Positions 17,288 to 25,370 of a DNA stretch of 64,000 bases are shown here, piece by piece. Numbering within the stretch: position 1 is the first letter of the stretch; every line of letters starts with the position of its first letter. The translations under genes were made by a program, and so were the position numbers. Below the pieces are notes generated by a model. It made no database searches. It was given only the letters and a program-made list of their open reading frames with translations, and was not told the origin of the DNA. Location of the stretch: assembly GCA_024743055.1 (NCBI GenBank), contig JANSXH010000014.1, forward strand, positions 1 through 64,000, written 5' to 3'. Origin of the DNA: Pseudomonadota bacterium. Lineage in GTDB: Bacteria > Pseudomonadota > Alphaproteobacteria > Sneathiellales > Sneathiellaceae.

Positions 17288-17626
17288 ATGATGACAGGTA
17301 ACGACAACGATAAAAAAGACGATAAGGGTGGAACCGGTACCGGGGTTGTCACCAAGACAAAACCGAAGACCAAAAAGCCCTCCCTCTGGCGTGTCATTCT
17401 TTTGAATGACGACTACACGCCGATGGAATTTGTCGTCTTTGTCCTGCAGAAGTTTTTCGGCATGGACGAACAGACGGCGGTCCAGGTGATGCTGCATGTG
17501 CATCAGAAGGGCGTCGGAAACTGCGGCGTGTTCCCCTATGAGGTCGCAGAGTCTAAAGTTGCGCAGGTCATTGACTATGCCCGCGAAAATCAGCATCCTT
17601 TACAATGTACGATGGAGAAAGAATAG
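17288..17626 (+). CDS. clpS: ATP-dependent Clp protease adaptor
   Basis: About 112 residues. ClpS binds the ClpA N-domain and hands over N-degron substrates with bulky N-terminal residues. The disordered N-terminus rich in Asp, Lys and Gly is followed by the core with [15 protein letters not shown], which includes the Asn-Asp-Asp-Tyr-Thr that reads the substrate amino group, then [15 protein letters not shown] with the conserved histidine, and [14 protein letters not shown] 17288 is used here; a TTG at 17282 is nearer to AAGGAAG (17265-17270) and cannot be excluded. A TATAAT -10 element is at 17209-17214. The stop overlaps the clpA GTG by one base. Confidence 0.95.
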   Translation: MMTGNDNDKKDDKGGTGTGVVTKTKPKTKKPSLWRVILLNDDYTPMEFVVFVLQKFFGMDEQTAVQVMLHVHQKGVGNCGVFPYEVAESKVAQVIDYARENQHPLQCTMEKE

Positions 17627-19992
17627 TGCCGGGATTTTCGAATTCGCTTGAAGAGACTTTACATCGTGCGATGGCCCTTGCGACATCGCGGCGTCATGAA
17701 TTCGCGATGTTGGAGCATTTATTGCACTCCCTGACCGAAGATCAGGATGCCGCCGCCGTGATGCGGGCCTGCAACGTGGATCTGGATCAGCTACGGAGCG
17801 ATCTTGATACCTTTATCACCGACGAGTTGGATGATCTGGTCATGGATGGCTTTGTTGAGGCCCGTCCGACTTTGAGTTTTCAGCGGGTGGTTCAGCGGGC
17901 TTTGATCAATGTGGAAAGTTCAGGGCGGGAAGAGGTGACAGGTGCCAATGTTCTGGTCGCCATTTTCTCCGAGCGGGAAAGCCACGCAGCCTATTTCCTG
18001 CAAAAACAGGAGATGACCCGACTGGATGCCATCAGCTATATCAGCCACGGTGTTGCCAAATCCCCAGGCAAGGAAACGTCCCGGGTTATTCGTGGTACGG
18101 ACGGGGAATATAACCCAGAGCAGGACGCGCCTTCGTCTTCCGAAGAGGAAAAAGCAGAAAACCTCGAAGCGCTAGATGCCTATTGCGTCAATCTCAATGA
18201 GAAAGCTGCCGATGGCAAGATCGATCCGTTGATCGGCCGGACGGATGAGGTTGAGCGGACTATTCAGATACTGTGCCGTCGTTCCAAGAACAATCCGCTT
18301 TATGTGGGAGATCCTGGTGTTGGTAAGACAGCCATTGCCGAAGGACTGGCCCGTCGGATTGTCAACGGCGATGTACCGAGTGTGTTGTTGCCGGCCGTAA
18401 TTTATTCTCTCGATATGGGCTCCTTGTTGGCCGGGACCCGTTATCGCGGTGATTTTGAAGAACGGTTGAAGGCCGTGATTTCCGAGCTTGAAGGCCTGGA
18501 TAATGCCATTCTGTTCATTGATGAAATTCACACGATTGTCGGGGCAGGGGCCACAAGCGGTGGTGCCATGGATGCCTCCAATCTGCTCAAACCAGCTCTG
18601 GCCAGCGGCGATATTCGCTGTATAGGATCAACGACATACAAGGAATTCCGCAGTCATTTTGAGAAGGATCGGGCGCTCTTGCGTCGGTTCCAGAAAATCG
18701 ATGTGCGGGAGCCGTCTGTCGAGGACAGCATCAAGATTCTGAAAGGCCTGAAACCGTATTTCGAGGAATACCACAAGATCAGATATACGGCCGAGGCCAT
18801 TCGGACGGCAGTGGAGCTGTCGTCTCGCTACATTCATGACCGCAAGCTGCCGGATAAGGCGATTGATGTCATTGATGAGGTTGGCGCCGCGCAGATGCTG
18901 CGACCTGAAAGCAAGCGCAAGAAGACCATTGGCGTCAAGGATGTCGAGGCTGTCGTTGCCAAGATTGCCCGCATTCCCCCGAAATCTGTTTCCAAGGAAG
19001 ATACGGAGAGCCTGCGTAAACTCGATGTTGACCTCAAGCGGGTTGTCTTCGGTCAGGATGCCGCCATCGAGGCCCTGTCGAGCTCTGTTAAACTCGCGAG
19101 AGCGGGCTTGCGTGAGCCTGAAAAACCCATCGGTTCTTATCTATTTTCCGGACCTACTGGTGTTGGTAAGACAGAAGTCGCCCGCCAACTGGCCTCCATC
19201 ATGGGGCTGAACCTGGTGCGTTTTGACATGTCCGAATATATGGAGCGGCATACGGTGAGCCGCCTGATCGGGGCGCCTCCTGGCTATGTCGGCTTTGATC
19301 AGGGCGGGTTATTGACCGATGCCATTGATCAACAGCCTCATTCCGTGCTGCTGCTTGATGAGATCGAAAAGGCCCATCCGGATCTGTTCAATATCCTGTT
19401 GCAGGTCATGGATCATGGCAAGCTGACCGACAATAACGGCAAGCAGGTGGATTTCCGAAATGTTGTCCTGATCATGACAACCAATGCCGGCGCTCAGGAA
19501 ATGAGCAAACAGGCCATCGGCTTCGGCAGCGGCGTCCGCGAGGGCGACGATGAAGAAGCGATCAAGCGCCTGTTTACACCGGAATTCCGGAACCGTCTGG
19601 ATGCGGTCATTCCATTTGCTCCTCTGCCGCCGGAAGTCGTTTCCCGGGTTGTCGAGAAATTCGTTCTGCAGCTTGAGACTCAACTGGAAGATCGCAATGT
19701 CACCATTTCGCTCTCCGATACGGCCGCGACCTGGCTCGCCAAACGGGGCTATGACGTCAATAATGGCGCCCGTCCGTTGGCCCGGGTCATTCAGGACAGC
19801 ATCAAGAAACCACTCTCAGAAGAGCTCCTGTTCGGCAAGCTGGCCAAGGGTGGGCATGTGACAGTTGGCGTTAAATCCGGCAAACTGACCTTCAAGATTG
19901 AAAGCTCTGAAGAACTCAATCGCAAGGAAAGTGCTGACAAGCGCAAAAAGAAAAAAGGAACGAGCAAAGACGGCGCGATGGCAGATCGCTAA
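17626..19992 (+). CDS. clpA: ATP-dependent Clp protease ATP-binding subunit ClpA
   Basis: 788 residues. Hexameric AAA+ unfoldase that feeds ClpP. The N-domain (1-145) binds ClpS. Nucleotide domain 1 has Walker A GDPGVGKT at 228-235 and Walker B ILFIDEIHT; domain 2 has GPTGVGKTEVAR and LLLDEIEKAHP. The C-terminal tail is lysine-rich. The start is GTG 17626 in TAGTG, overlapping the clpS stop; it gives the family N-terminus (PGFSNSLEETLHRAMALA), whereas the ATG at 17605 would add seven unrelated residues. Translationally coupled to clpS. A hairpin terminator follows at 20013. Confidence 0.97.
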   Translation: MPGFSNSLEETLHRAMALATSRRHEFAMLEHLLHSLTEDQDAAAVMRACNVDLDQLRSDLDTFITDELDDLVMDGFVEARPTLSFQRVVQRALINVESSGREEVTGANVLVAIFSERESHAAYFLQKQEMTRLDAISYISHGVAKSPGKETSRVIRGTDGEYNPEQDAPSSSEEEKAENLEALDAYCVNLNEKAADGKIDPLIGRTDEVERTIQILCRRSKNNPLYVGDPGVGKTAIAEGLARRIVNGDVPSVLLPAVIYSLDMGSLLAGTRYRGDFEERLKAVISELEGLDNAILFIDEIHTIVGAGATSGGAMDASNLLKPALASGDIRCIGSTTYKEFRSHFEKDRALLRRFQKIDVREPSVEDSIKILKGLKPYFEEYHKIRYTAEAIRTAVELSSRYIHDRKLPDKAIDVIDEVGAAQMLRPESKRKKTIGVKDVEAVVAKIARIPPKSVSKEDTESLRKLDVDLKRVVFGQDAAIEALSSSVKLARAGLREPEKPIGSYLFSGPTGVGKTEVARQLASIMGLNLVRFDMSEYMERHTVSRLIGAPPGYVGFDQGGLLTDAIDQQPHSVLLLDEIEKAHPDLFNILLQVMDHGKLTDNNGKQVDFRNVVLIMTTNAGAQEMSKQAIGFGSGVREGDDEEAIKRLFTPEFRNRLDAVIPFAPLPPEVVSRVVEKFVLQLETQLEDRNVTISLSDTAATWLAKRGYDVNNGARPLARVIQDSIKKPLSEELLFGKLAKGGHVTVGVKSGKLTFKIESSEELNRKESADKRKKKKGTSKDGAMADR

Positions 19993-20012
19993 CATCGCTT
20001 TTTCCCGAAAAC

Positions 20013-20045
20013 AACGCCGCGTGAAGTTTCACGCGGCGTTTATTA
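20013..20045 (+). terminator. clpA terminator hairpin
   Basis: A perfect 13-bp stem aacgccgcgtgaa / ttcacgcggcgtt with a two-base loop, then tttatta. The right arm and trailing bases are repeated 1.8 kb away at 21816-21830. Confidence 0.8.
20027..20041. repeat. 15-bp direct repeat, copy 1 (right arm of clpA terminator)
   Basis: tttcacgcggcgttt is identical to 21816-21830. The two copies bracket the unknown exported-protein gene. Confidence 0.85.
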
Positions 20046-20048
20046 TGC

Positions 20049-21647
20049 CTAAATGGAATCCTGTATTTTCTTGAAGCTATAATAGTCGGCGAGCCGTGTC
20101 AGCGCCCAAACACGATTTAAAATAACGTCAATTTCCGTCAGTATTTCAATGGCTTTATCGGTTTGGCCTAAATGTACGAAATGTGGAATGACGGCGGCTT
20201 TTGCCTTTTCGCGATCCTCCTTTTCCGGGAGCATATCGACCAGCTTGAGATATCGCGCCAATTGTTCCGGAGTGGTTTGATCTACATAGAGAAATCGCTC
20301 GGCCTTGGAAACAAGACCCTTTTTCAGCGAATTGTCTGCCTCTGCAAATTCCAACTCTATGGCGTCAAGAATTCTGTCATTTTCTGCGAGGGTCCGATCC
20401 TCGTTGAACAGCGATGCGTATATATTATGACGGAGCTTTATCCTTTTTCGTACGTCCTGAATTTTGGATAATCCGCTTATCGCTTCAACTACATATCCGG
20501 CATTCGCCATGTCAGTCAGGAGGGTCGGTAGTACTTTTCGAAGCCAAACGGGTTCTTGGCCGAGCAGAGCAAATGCCTTTGTAAAGTAGCTTTGATTTCC
20601 GGTATGGGCGCCAATGGCACTTAATGTCAAAATTGCCTTGTCATAAGTCGGTGGAAGTGAAATGAGCTCTTCGGCATTTGTTATATCGTTCTTGCGCAAA
20701 AACCCTTTGACGATAATTTTGTAGTCTTCGGCGGTGAGATTTCTGCCATATTGGGTGCTCAGAAGTTCTTTGACAATGTCTATCTTTCCTAGTTTGGCTA
20801 AATCATAAAGCATGTATGTGACGCCGAGTTCGCGAACGTCTGGATATTCGATATTGGCCAGCTTTTGCATGGCGTTGTCTGTCTGGCCGCTCGTGGCAAG
20901 GGCCGCGGCGATACCGGCCTGGGCATATGCCTTGATTTTTCCGTCTATTGAATCAGGAATGGAAAAAGACTGCTCCTGCAGTGCGGCTTTCTTAAAAACC
21001 TCAATAATGGGAAGAGATGGTGCGCCTTTCCAACTTCTCGATTGTTCTACGTTGATTAGATAGGCTAGAGCTTCCTCTAATTTGTCTTTATCGATGAGTG
21101 CTGATGCGAGAGAATAATAAATTGCGTTTTTAAAATTCGGGTTTTCCAAATTTTCCGCAATCTCATGCGCCGCATCGAAATTTTTCTTCTCGATTGCATC
21201 AAACGCAAAAAGCATATCGAAAAAGTAATAGCGTCCGATCAGGCTCTCAGGAAGTGGCGGTGAAAATTTCGTCCAGAGCTGGCCATCTGCCGGGAACTGA
21301 TCCACATATCCCTCTGTCCACCAGCCGTAATCATAAAACAAACCCCTGACAGTTCCTATGCGCTGGATATTGTCCAGTATATTCAATGCTTCCTCTTCGT
21401 TTCCTGCATAGAACAACGACCTGATGACTGGGGCCTTTTCGGCGTTTTTCATAAACCTGCTCTTGAAATTCTTACCCTCCCGTTTCGCGAGTTCGATCAG
21501 GCAGGGGGCGTTCAGGCAGGCCTGCAATTCCTCGGCAGACAATTTTGTGTTTGCGATCTTTTTGTCATCCGCAAATGCCGCTTCGGGCGTGGACACAAGC
21601 CCAATAAGCAGACAGAGGCATATTGAAAAGTAAACCATAGAACGCAT
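20049..21647 (-). CDS. Exported protein of unknown function with helical repeats
   Basis: 532 residues. ATG 21647 gives a good signal peptide (MRSMVYFSICLCLLIGLVSTPEAAFADD, cleavage after AFA near 25) and is preceded by AGGAAA; the frame runs 100 codons further upstream but that part reads as non-coding. The mature protein is almost all helix with recurring 34-40 residue units such as FDAAHEIAENLENPNFKNAI, LEEALAYLINVEQSRSW, TDNAMQKLANIEYPDVR and TDKAIEILTEIDVILNR, which look like TPR/Sel1-like or HEAT-like repeats. Two cysteines (LQACLNAPCLIEL) near the start may pair. I do not recognise a named family. It is convergent with clpA and lies between two copies of a 15-bp repeat, a sign that it may have been inserted. 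Confidence 0.7.
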   Translation of the reverse strand: MRSMVYFSICLCLLIGLVSTPEAAFADDKKIANTKLSAEELQACLNAPCLIELAKREGKNFKSRFMKNAEKAPVIRSLFYAGNEEEALNILDNIQRIGTVRGLFYDYGWWTEGYVDQFPADGQLWTKFSPPLPESLIGRYYFFDMLFAFDAIEKKNFDAAHEIAENLENPNFKNAIYYSLASALIDKDKLEEALAYLINVEQSRSWKGAPSLPIIEVFKKAALQEQSFSIPDSIDGKIKAYAQAGIAAALATSGQTDNAMQKLANIEYPDVRELGVTYMLYDLAKLGKIDIVKELLSTQYGRNLTAEDYKIIVKGFLRKNDITNAEELISLPPTYDKAILTLSAIGAHTGNQSYFTKAFALLGQEPVWLRKVLPTLLTDMANAGYVVEAISGLSKIQDVRKRIKLRHNIYASLFNEDRTLAENDRILDAIELEFAEADNSLKKGLVSKAERFLYVDQTTPEQLARYLKLVDMLPEKEDREKAKAAVIPHFVHLGQTDKAIEILTEIDVILNRVWALTRLADYYSFKKIQDSI

Positions 21648-21815
21648 CAGAAATTTCCTGGAATCACTCCTAAAAGTAGATAATGCTAACGCTGGATTAT
21701 CGATTGTCAAGTATCGCAGCCGCGCTACTATAGGAGCTAGCCACTTCAGAGGAGCTCTAGGGAACCGCCAGCTAGCAACAAAATAAAGATGCGCGGAAAC
21801 GACAAAAAGCCAATT

Positions 21816-21830
21816 TTTCACGCGGCGTTT
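21816..21830. repeat. 15-bp direct repeat, copy 2
   Basis: Identical to 20027-20041 (tttcacgcggcgttt). Here the matching left stem arm is absent, so it cannot form the hairpin. It lies two bases from the end of the symporter fusion gene. Confidence 0.85.
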
Positions 21831-21831
21831 T

Positions 21832-24015
21832 TTATTTTCTGTCGTCCGTGTCAGAACTGAATAGGCGATAGAGCAAGCCAGGGCGCGTGACCTTTTGCTG
21901 GGTCGATTTGCCGTCCAGCCATTTCTCATGCATCCGGGCTCCGAAGTCATTTAGGCTTTGCAGCCGCAACCAGTAGTTCACAAAGGCGCGGAATTGCTCT
22001 GATCCGCTCGGCATCAAATAGGCGATGGGGATCTTGCCACCCAGATTGCGTGGTAGTACCGCCGAGTAATTTTCATGCTGCAGGGACCAGGCTTTCGCCT
22101 GTTCAAGGGTCCAAAGAGCTGCATCAATGTCCGGATGTTTCGGCAAAGCGTCGTAATTGGGAAGGACCTTGATTGTTGCGTCCGGAAATAAACGCTTGGT
22201 CATGTCTTTCAGGACCGGATCATCAAAAATACCGATGGTTAGATCAGGCCGCTTGGCAATTTCATTTCGGTCAAGGTAACTGTCTACCTTATCTGCTCTG
22301 ACAATCAGGGCGATGGAGCTTTGATAATAGGGCTCCGAAAACTCGAGGCTGCGGAGCCGGTCGTTGGTCACGTAAATTCCGGACGCCGCCAAATCAAATT
22401 TACGCGCTTCAAGGTCTTCCTGTAATGACCCCCACGAAAACGGAACTAGCCTCAACTTGACCCCTAGGTCACGGGCCAGCTGATACGCATAGGCAATATC
22501 AAAGCCTACCAGGTTATTGTCATTGTTGCGGTAACTGAACGGAATGATATTCGGGTTGAAACCAACCTTGAGTTCGCCCGTAGCTTCAATTCGTTTCAAG
22601 GTATCGATATCAGAGTCTTGGCTTTTCTCAGATTCCCCATCCTGCTTTCCAATCACAGCATTCACACCATCTGTCACACTGGGCGATAAACCAAAGGTCA
22701 AATAATTGGAAAGCTGTGGATTGATAAAGTCCTTCTGAAAGCTGTTGCCCCCCACTGTGACTAGGACCAATACTCCCATGCTTACTAATATTGTTGTCAG
22801 CCAGCGCTTCGGATGGAACTCAAGTTTACCGTAGTATCGCAAGGTCACCAGGAAGGTAATAAAGGCAAATCCCATGACCGAGGCCAAGACCTGACCGTAC
22901 CGGGTGATGGTCATCATTTCTACATAAAGCCCTGTCGCTTCCGGCGGGAAGGTCAACCAGTTCGACATGAAAGAGACCGCGTCAATAGACGTGCTGGGGG
23001 AACCGAAGCTTGATAATAGCGTCACCAAAGGCAGCAGGATCTGATCATCAATGTCGATAGGAGCACGGTAATAAAAAGCCGCAAACAAGACGAATAACCA
23101 AATAAAGAAATTCCCGAGCTGTGCCAGCGGGTAGCTGACGGCCAGGGTTGTGCTGATTATCTCGGTACTGTTTTCGTCCTTGATATTGACCTGCTTTGCA
23201 AGTTTTTCGGCCGCCTGTTGGATAAAGGGTAGGGCGGCAACGGAAAGGGAGGTGACGGCAGCAATGACAAAGGCGCTTCTGAGGTCGAGCAGAATCTCAC
23301 TGGTTTTTTTCGGGCACATTGACGAAATAATGGCGGGAAGTATCCAGAAGGCCAAGATTATGGTGCCTGTGAGAACTGCAATCAGATACATGGACAGGTT
23401 CGTCAAAGTGGTCATGTCCAAAGTGCCAAAGGAGTCGGCGAAGAGTGCAAAAACCGCAATTGGTGCCAGCATGACAACCCATTGCCAGATTGTGACACTG
23501 GCCGTTTTGACCAGATGAAGGACGTCAAGAAAGCTTTCCTTGTTGTCGATCCGCTGGATGGCAATGCCATAGATGATGGAGAACACGACAATGGCCGGAA
23601 TATTATTGTTGGCCAGATCGAAAAACGGATTAACAGGGATCAGGAGATCGAGAAGAGTATCTTTGTCTTGAGTGACGGTTGCATCCAGAAAGCTGGGAGT
23701 AGGTGCTTGGGTAATGGCGAGCGACAGAATAAAAATCGTCAATAATGTTACGCCCCAAAGAGCGACATAGACAAGCCAACTGACACGAAATAGTCGCAGA
23801 GCTGTAGCTGGCGCCAGACTCCCCAAGGCATGCAAAAGCGAGCATATAATGTAAGGGAAGACCACAATCTGCATCAGCATGACATAGGTCGATCCAACTG
23901 GTCGTAGAATGGAAGTGTTTTCGCCCAGTAGCACGCCAACAATAGCGCCTAAAACTGCACCTGAAAGGACCCAAAAAGGCAGGTGTTTTGAATAGGACGA
24001 ACGGAATGAATACAT
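21832..24015 (-). CDS. Symporter (DAACS-like) fused to a periplasmic solute-binding domain
   Basis: 727 residues in two parts. Residues 1 to about 400 resemble the dicarboxylate/amino acid:cation symporter family, with about eight membrane segments; SLSVAALPFIQQAAEKLA matches the HP1 region and SFGSPSTSIDAVSFM the HP2 region. The canonical NMDGT of helix 7 is replaced by YPLAQLGN, so cation and substrate binding must differ. A further hydrophobic helix (about 407-426, TTILVSMGVLVLVTVGG) should carry the chain to the periplasm, where residues about 480-710 form a family 3 solute-binding domain: ATGELKVGFNPNIIPFSYRN, LVGFDIAYAYQLARDLGV and DLAASGIYVTNDR. This could deliver an amino acid to its own transporter. 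Single gene; its promoter region contains TTGACGTTGACGTT at 24043-24057. The fusion is intact, with no frameshift. Confidence 0.85.
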   Translation of the reverse strand: MYSFRSSYSKHLPFWVLSGAVLGAIVGVLLGENTSILRPVGSTYVMLMQIVVFPYIICSLLHALGSLAPATALRLFRVSWLVYVALWGVTLLTIFILSLAITQAPTPSFLDATVTQDKDTLLDLLIPVNPFFDLANNNIPAIVVFSIIYGIAIQRIDNKESFLDVLHLVKTASVTIWQWVVMLAPIAVFALFADSFGTLDMTTLTNLSMYLIAVLTGTIILAFWILPAIISSMCPKKTSEILLDLRSAFVIAAVTSLSVAALPFIQQAAEKLAKQVNIKDENSTEIISTTLAVSYPLAQLGNFFIWLFVLFAAFYYRAPIDIDDQILLPLVTLLSSFGSPSTSIDAVSFMSNWLTFPPEATGLYVEMMTITRYGQVLASVMGFAFITFLVTLRYYGKLEFHPKRWLTTILVSMGVLVLVTVGGNSFQKDFINPQLSNYLTFGLSPSVTDGVNAVIGKQDGESEKSQDSDIDTLKRIEATGELKVGFNPNIIPFSYRNNDNNLVGFDIAYAYQLARDLGVKLRLVPFSWGSLQEDLEARKFDLAASGIYVTNDRLRSLEFSEPYYQSSIALIVRADKVDSYLDRNEIAKRPDLTIGIFDDPVLKDMTKRLFPDATIKVLPNYDALPKHPDIDAALWTLEQAKAWSLQHENYSAVLPRNLGGKIPIAYLMPSGSEQFRAFVNYWLRLQSLNDFGARMHEKWLDGKSTQQKVTRPGLLYRLFSSDTDDRK

Positions 24016-24133
24016 GTCGGGACTATGACCGAACTTCCCTATAACGTCAACGTCAAGAGGGTGCTTCTACACCCGCTTGACGCCTTCAAAAGCGGTCGCT
24101 TTATCTTCTATTCTTTTGCCGAATACAACCGCG

Positions 24134-25237
24134 CTATTTCTGCCCGATGACCTTGCGCCCACGATTGAGATCTTTGAGATAGGCAATGCCTTCGTCGGCG
24201 ATGGCGTATCCGACCATGTCGTCATTTTCACCGGCCATTTCGTCCATATCAACCCAATGGGAATAGATGGGGCGCGTGCGGTCGGTGATGATCCCGGATT
24301 TCAACAAAGTCTTGACCAGAACCCGGAAAATATTGGTGGATTCCTTTAAGGTCTCGCGTCGGTCTTTATCCGTATAGACCTCGCGGCAGGCATCGCGTAC
24401 CCACTGCCAATCCAGTCCAAACTGATCATAAATCACCTGTTTCTGGCGGATATTAACTAGGTTGAAAAGCACAGTCTCGAAGCACTGGGCCGCCCAGTCT
24501 TCAACACGGTTATGCTCTTCCGTACCGAGTTTTGGAATGGTGCGATCTGCCCAGATCTTTCCAAATTTATGATGGAAAGCTTCATCTGTCATCACCAGCT
24601 GGGTCAACCTTTTAAGGAGGGGGTCATTGGTTTTTGAGTGGAAATTGGCGAAGGCGCCCATGGCAAGGCCTTCCACTAGCATCTGCATGCCGACTAGCTT
24701 CTTATAGACTTCCTCGGCACCAACCAGTTCTTCCAACAATCCGCCAAGCGCTTCACCTACAGGGTAGGGACGACCCCAACGCGCGCCGATATAGCGACTA
24801 AAGGCCGTGACATGGCGCGCCTCTTCCCGTGTTTGGTTTGAGGCATATTCCTGGGCACCGGGATCAACCAGGATGTGACAAAGGCTCGCGCTGAGGCTAA
24901 GGGCTCCTTGCTCTCCATGAAGGATACCGGAAATGCTCCAGCGGGTACTTTCGTTGGCGAGCTTGATCTGCTGACCTTCATCCAGCTTGTCAGCGACCGC
25001 ACTTTGCAATTCAGGACACAATTCCCGCGGCATCAAATACTCGTTCTCGAGGTCAAAGGGCGTGGAAAAATCCAGATAAGTGGTATCCATTGGATCCCAG
25101 AAATGATCATGGGTTGCCGATATAATGCCGTCAAAGGCATCTGTCCGTGTGCCATATCGATCCACTTCCAACATGCTTGGAAAGTCATCTCGATGGGCGG
25201 TATTGTAGATGGCGTCGTGGGTAATATGGTCGCTCAT
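24134..25237 (-). CDS. Diiron ferritin-like oxygenase (AurF-like)
   Basis: 367 residues. A full ferritin-like diiron ligand set is visible: E109 (HGEQGAL), E139-x-x-H142 (EEARHVTAF), E189 (LVEGLAMG) and E219-x-x-H222 (TDEAFHHKFG). The arrangement and length match the AurF/p-aminobenzoate N-oxygenase-like and related 'ferritin-like' proteins. An N-oxygenase, desaturase or hydroxylase activity are all possible; the substrate is unknown. It lies alone, with about 120 bp to the symporter gene and 133 bp to the DUF482 gene. The 16-bp palindrome ACGTTTACGTAAACGT lies about 50 bp upstream of its start, so it is likely under repressor or MerR-type control. Confidence 0.8.
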   Translation of the reverse strand: MSDHITHDAIYNTAHRDDFPSMLEVDRYGTRTDAFDGIISATHDHFWDPMDTTYLDFSTPFDLENEYLMPRELCPELQSAVADKLDEGQQIKLANESTRWSISGILHGEQGALSLSASLCHILVDPGAQEYASNQTREEARHVTAFSRYIGARWGRPYPVGEALGGLLEELVGAEEVYKKLVGMQMLVEGLAMGAFANFHSKTNDPLLKRLTQLVMTDEAFHHKFGKIWADRTIPKLGTEEHNRVEDWAAQCFETVLFNLVNIRQKQVIYDQFGLDWQWVRDACREVYTDKDRRETLKESTNIFRVLVKTLLKSGIITDRTRPIYSHWVDMDEMAGENDDMVGYAIADEGIAYLKDLNRGRKVIGQK

Positions 25238-25282
25238 GATCGTCCCTTTATCATTATGTCGGTAGCATCTTCTCGGCTACTC

Positions 25283-25304
25283 TTTACGTTTACGTAAACG
25301 TCAA
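25283..25304. promoter_or_regulatory. ACGTTTACGTAAACGT palindrome upstream of the diiron gene
   Basis: A perfect 16-bp palindrome at 25286-25301, extended with one mismatch pair to TTtACGTTTACGTAAACGTcAA at 25283-25304. On the minus strand it starts with TTGACG, a -35 match. It resembles dyads I recall for MerR-family LiuR regulators of branched-chain amino acid and fatty acid use; the assignment is by recall and untested. Confidence 0.65.
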
Positions 25305-25370
25305 CTTCGATATACACTAACTCCCTGTATTATTCAATATATTTGTCAAAACTGAACTAGTTCAAGGTGC

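Noticed and set aside
21648..21950. Upstream extension of the helical-repeat protein frame
   Set aside because: The longer start would bury the signal peptide and reads as non-coding; ATG 21647 has a ribosome site.
24070..24092. ccgctt/aagcgg hairpin after the diiron gene
   Set aside because: Only 6 bp of stem, long loop and no T run.
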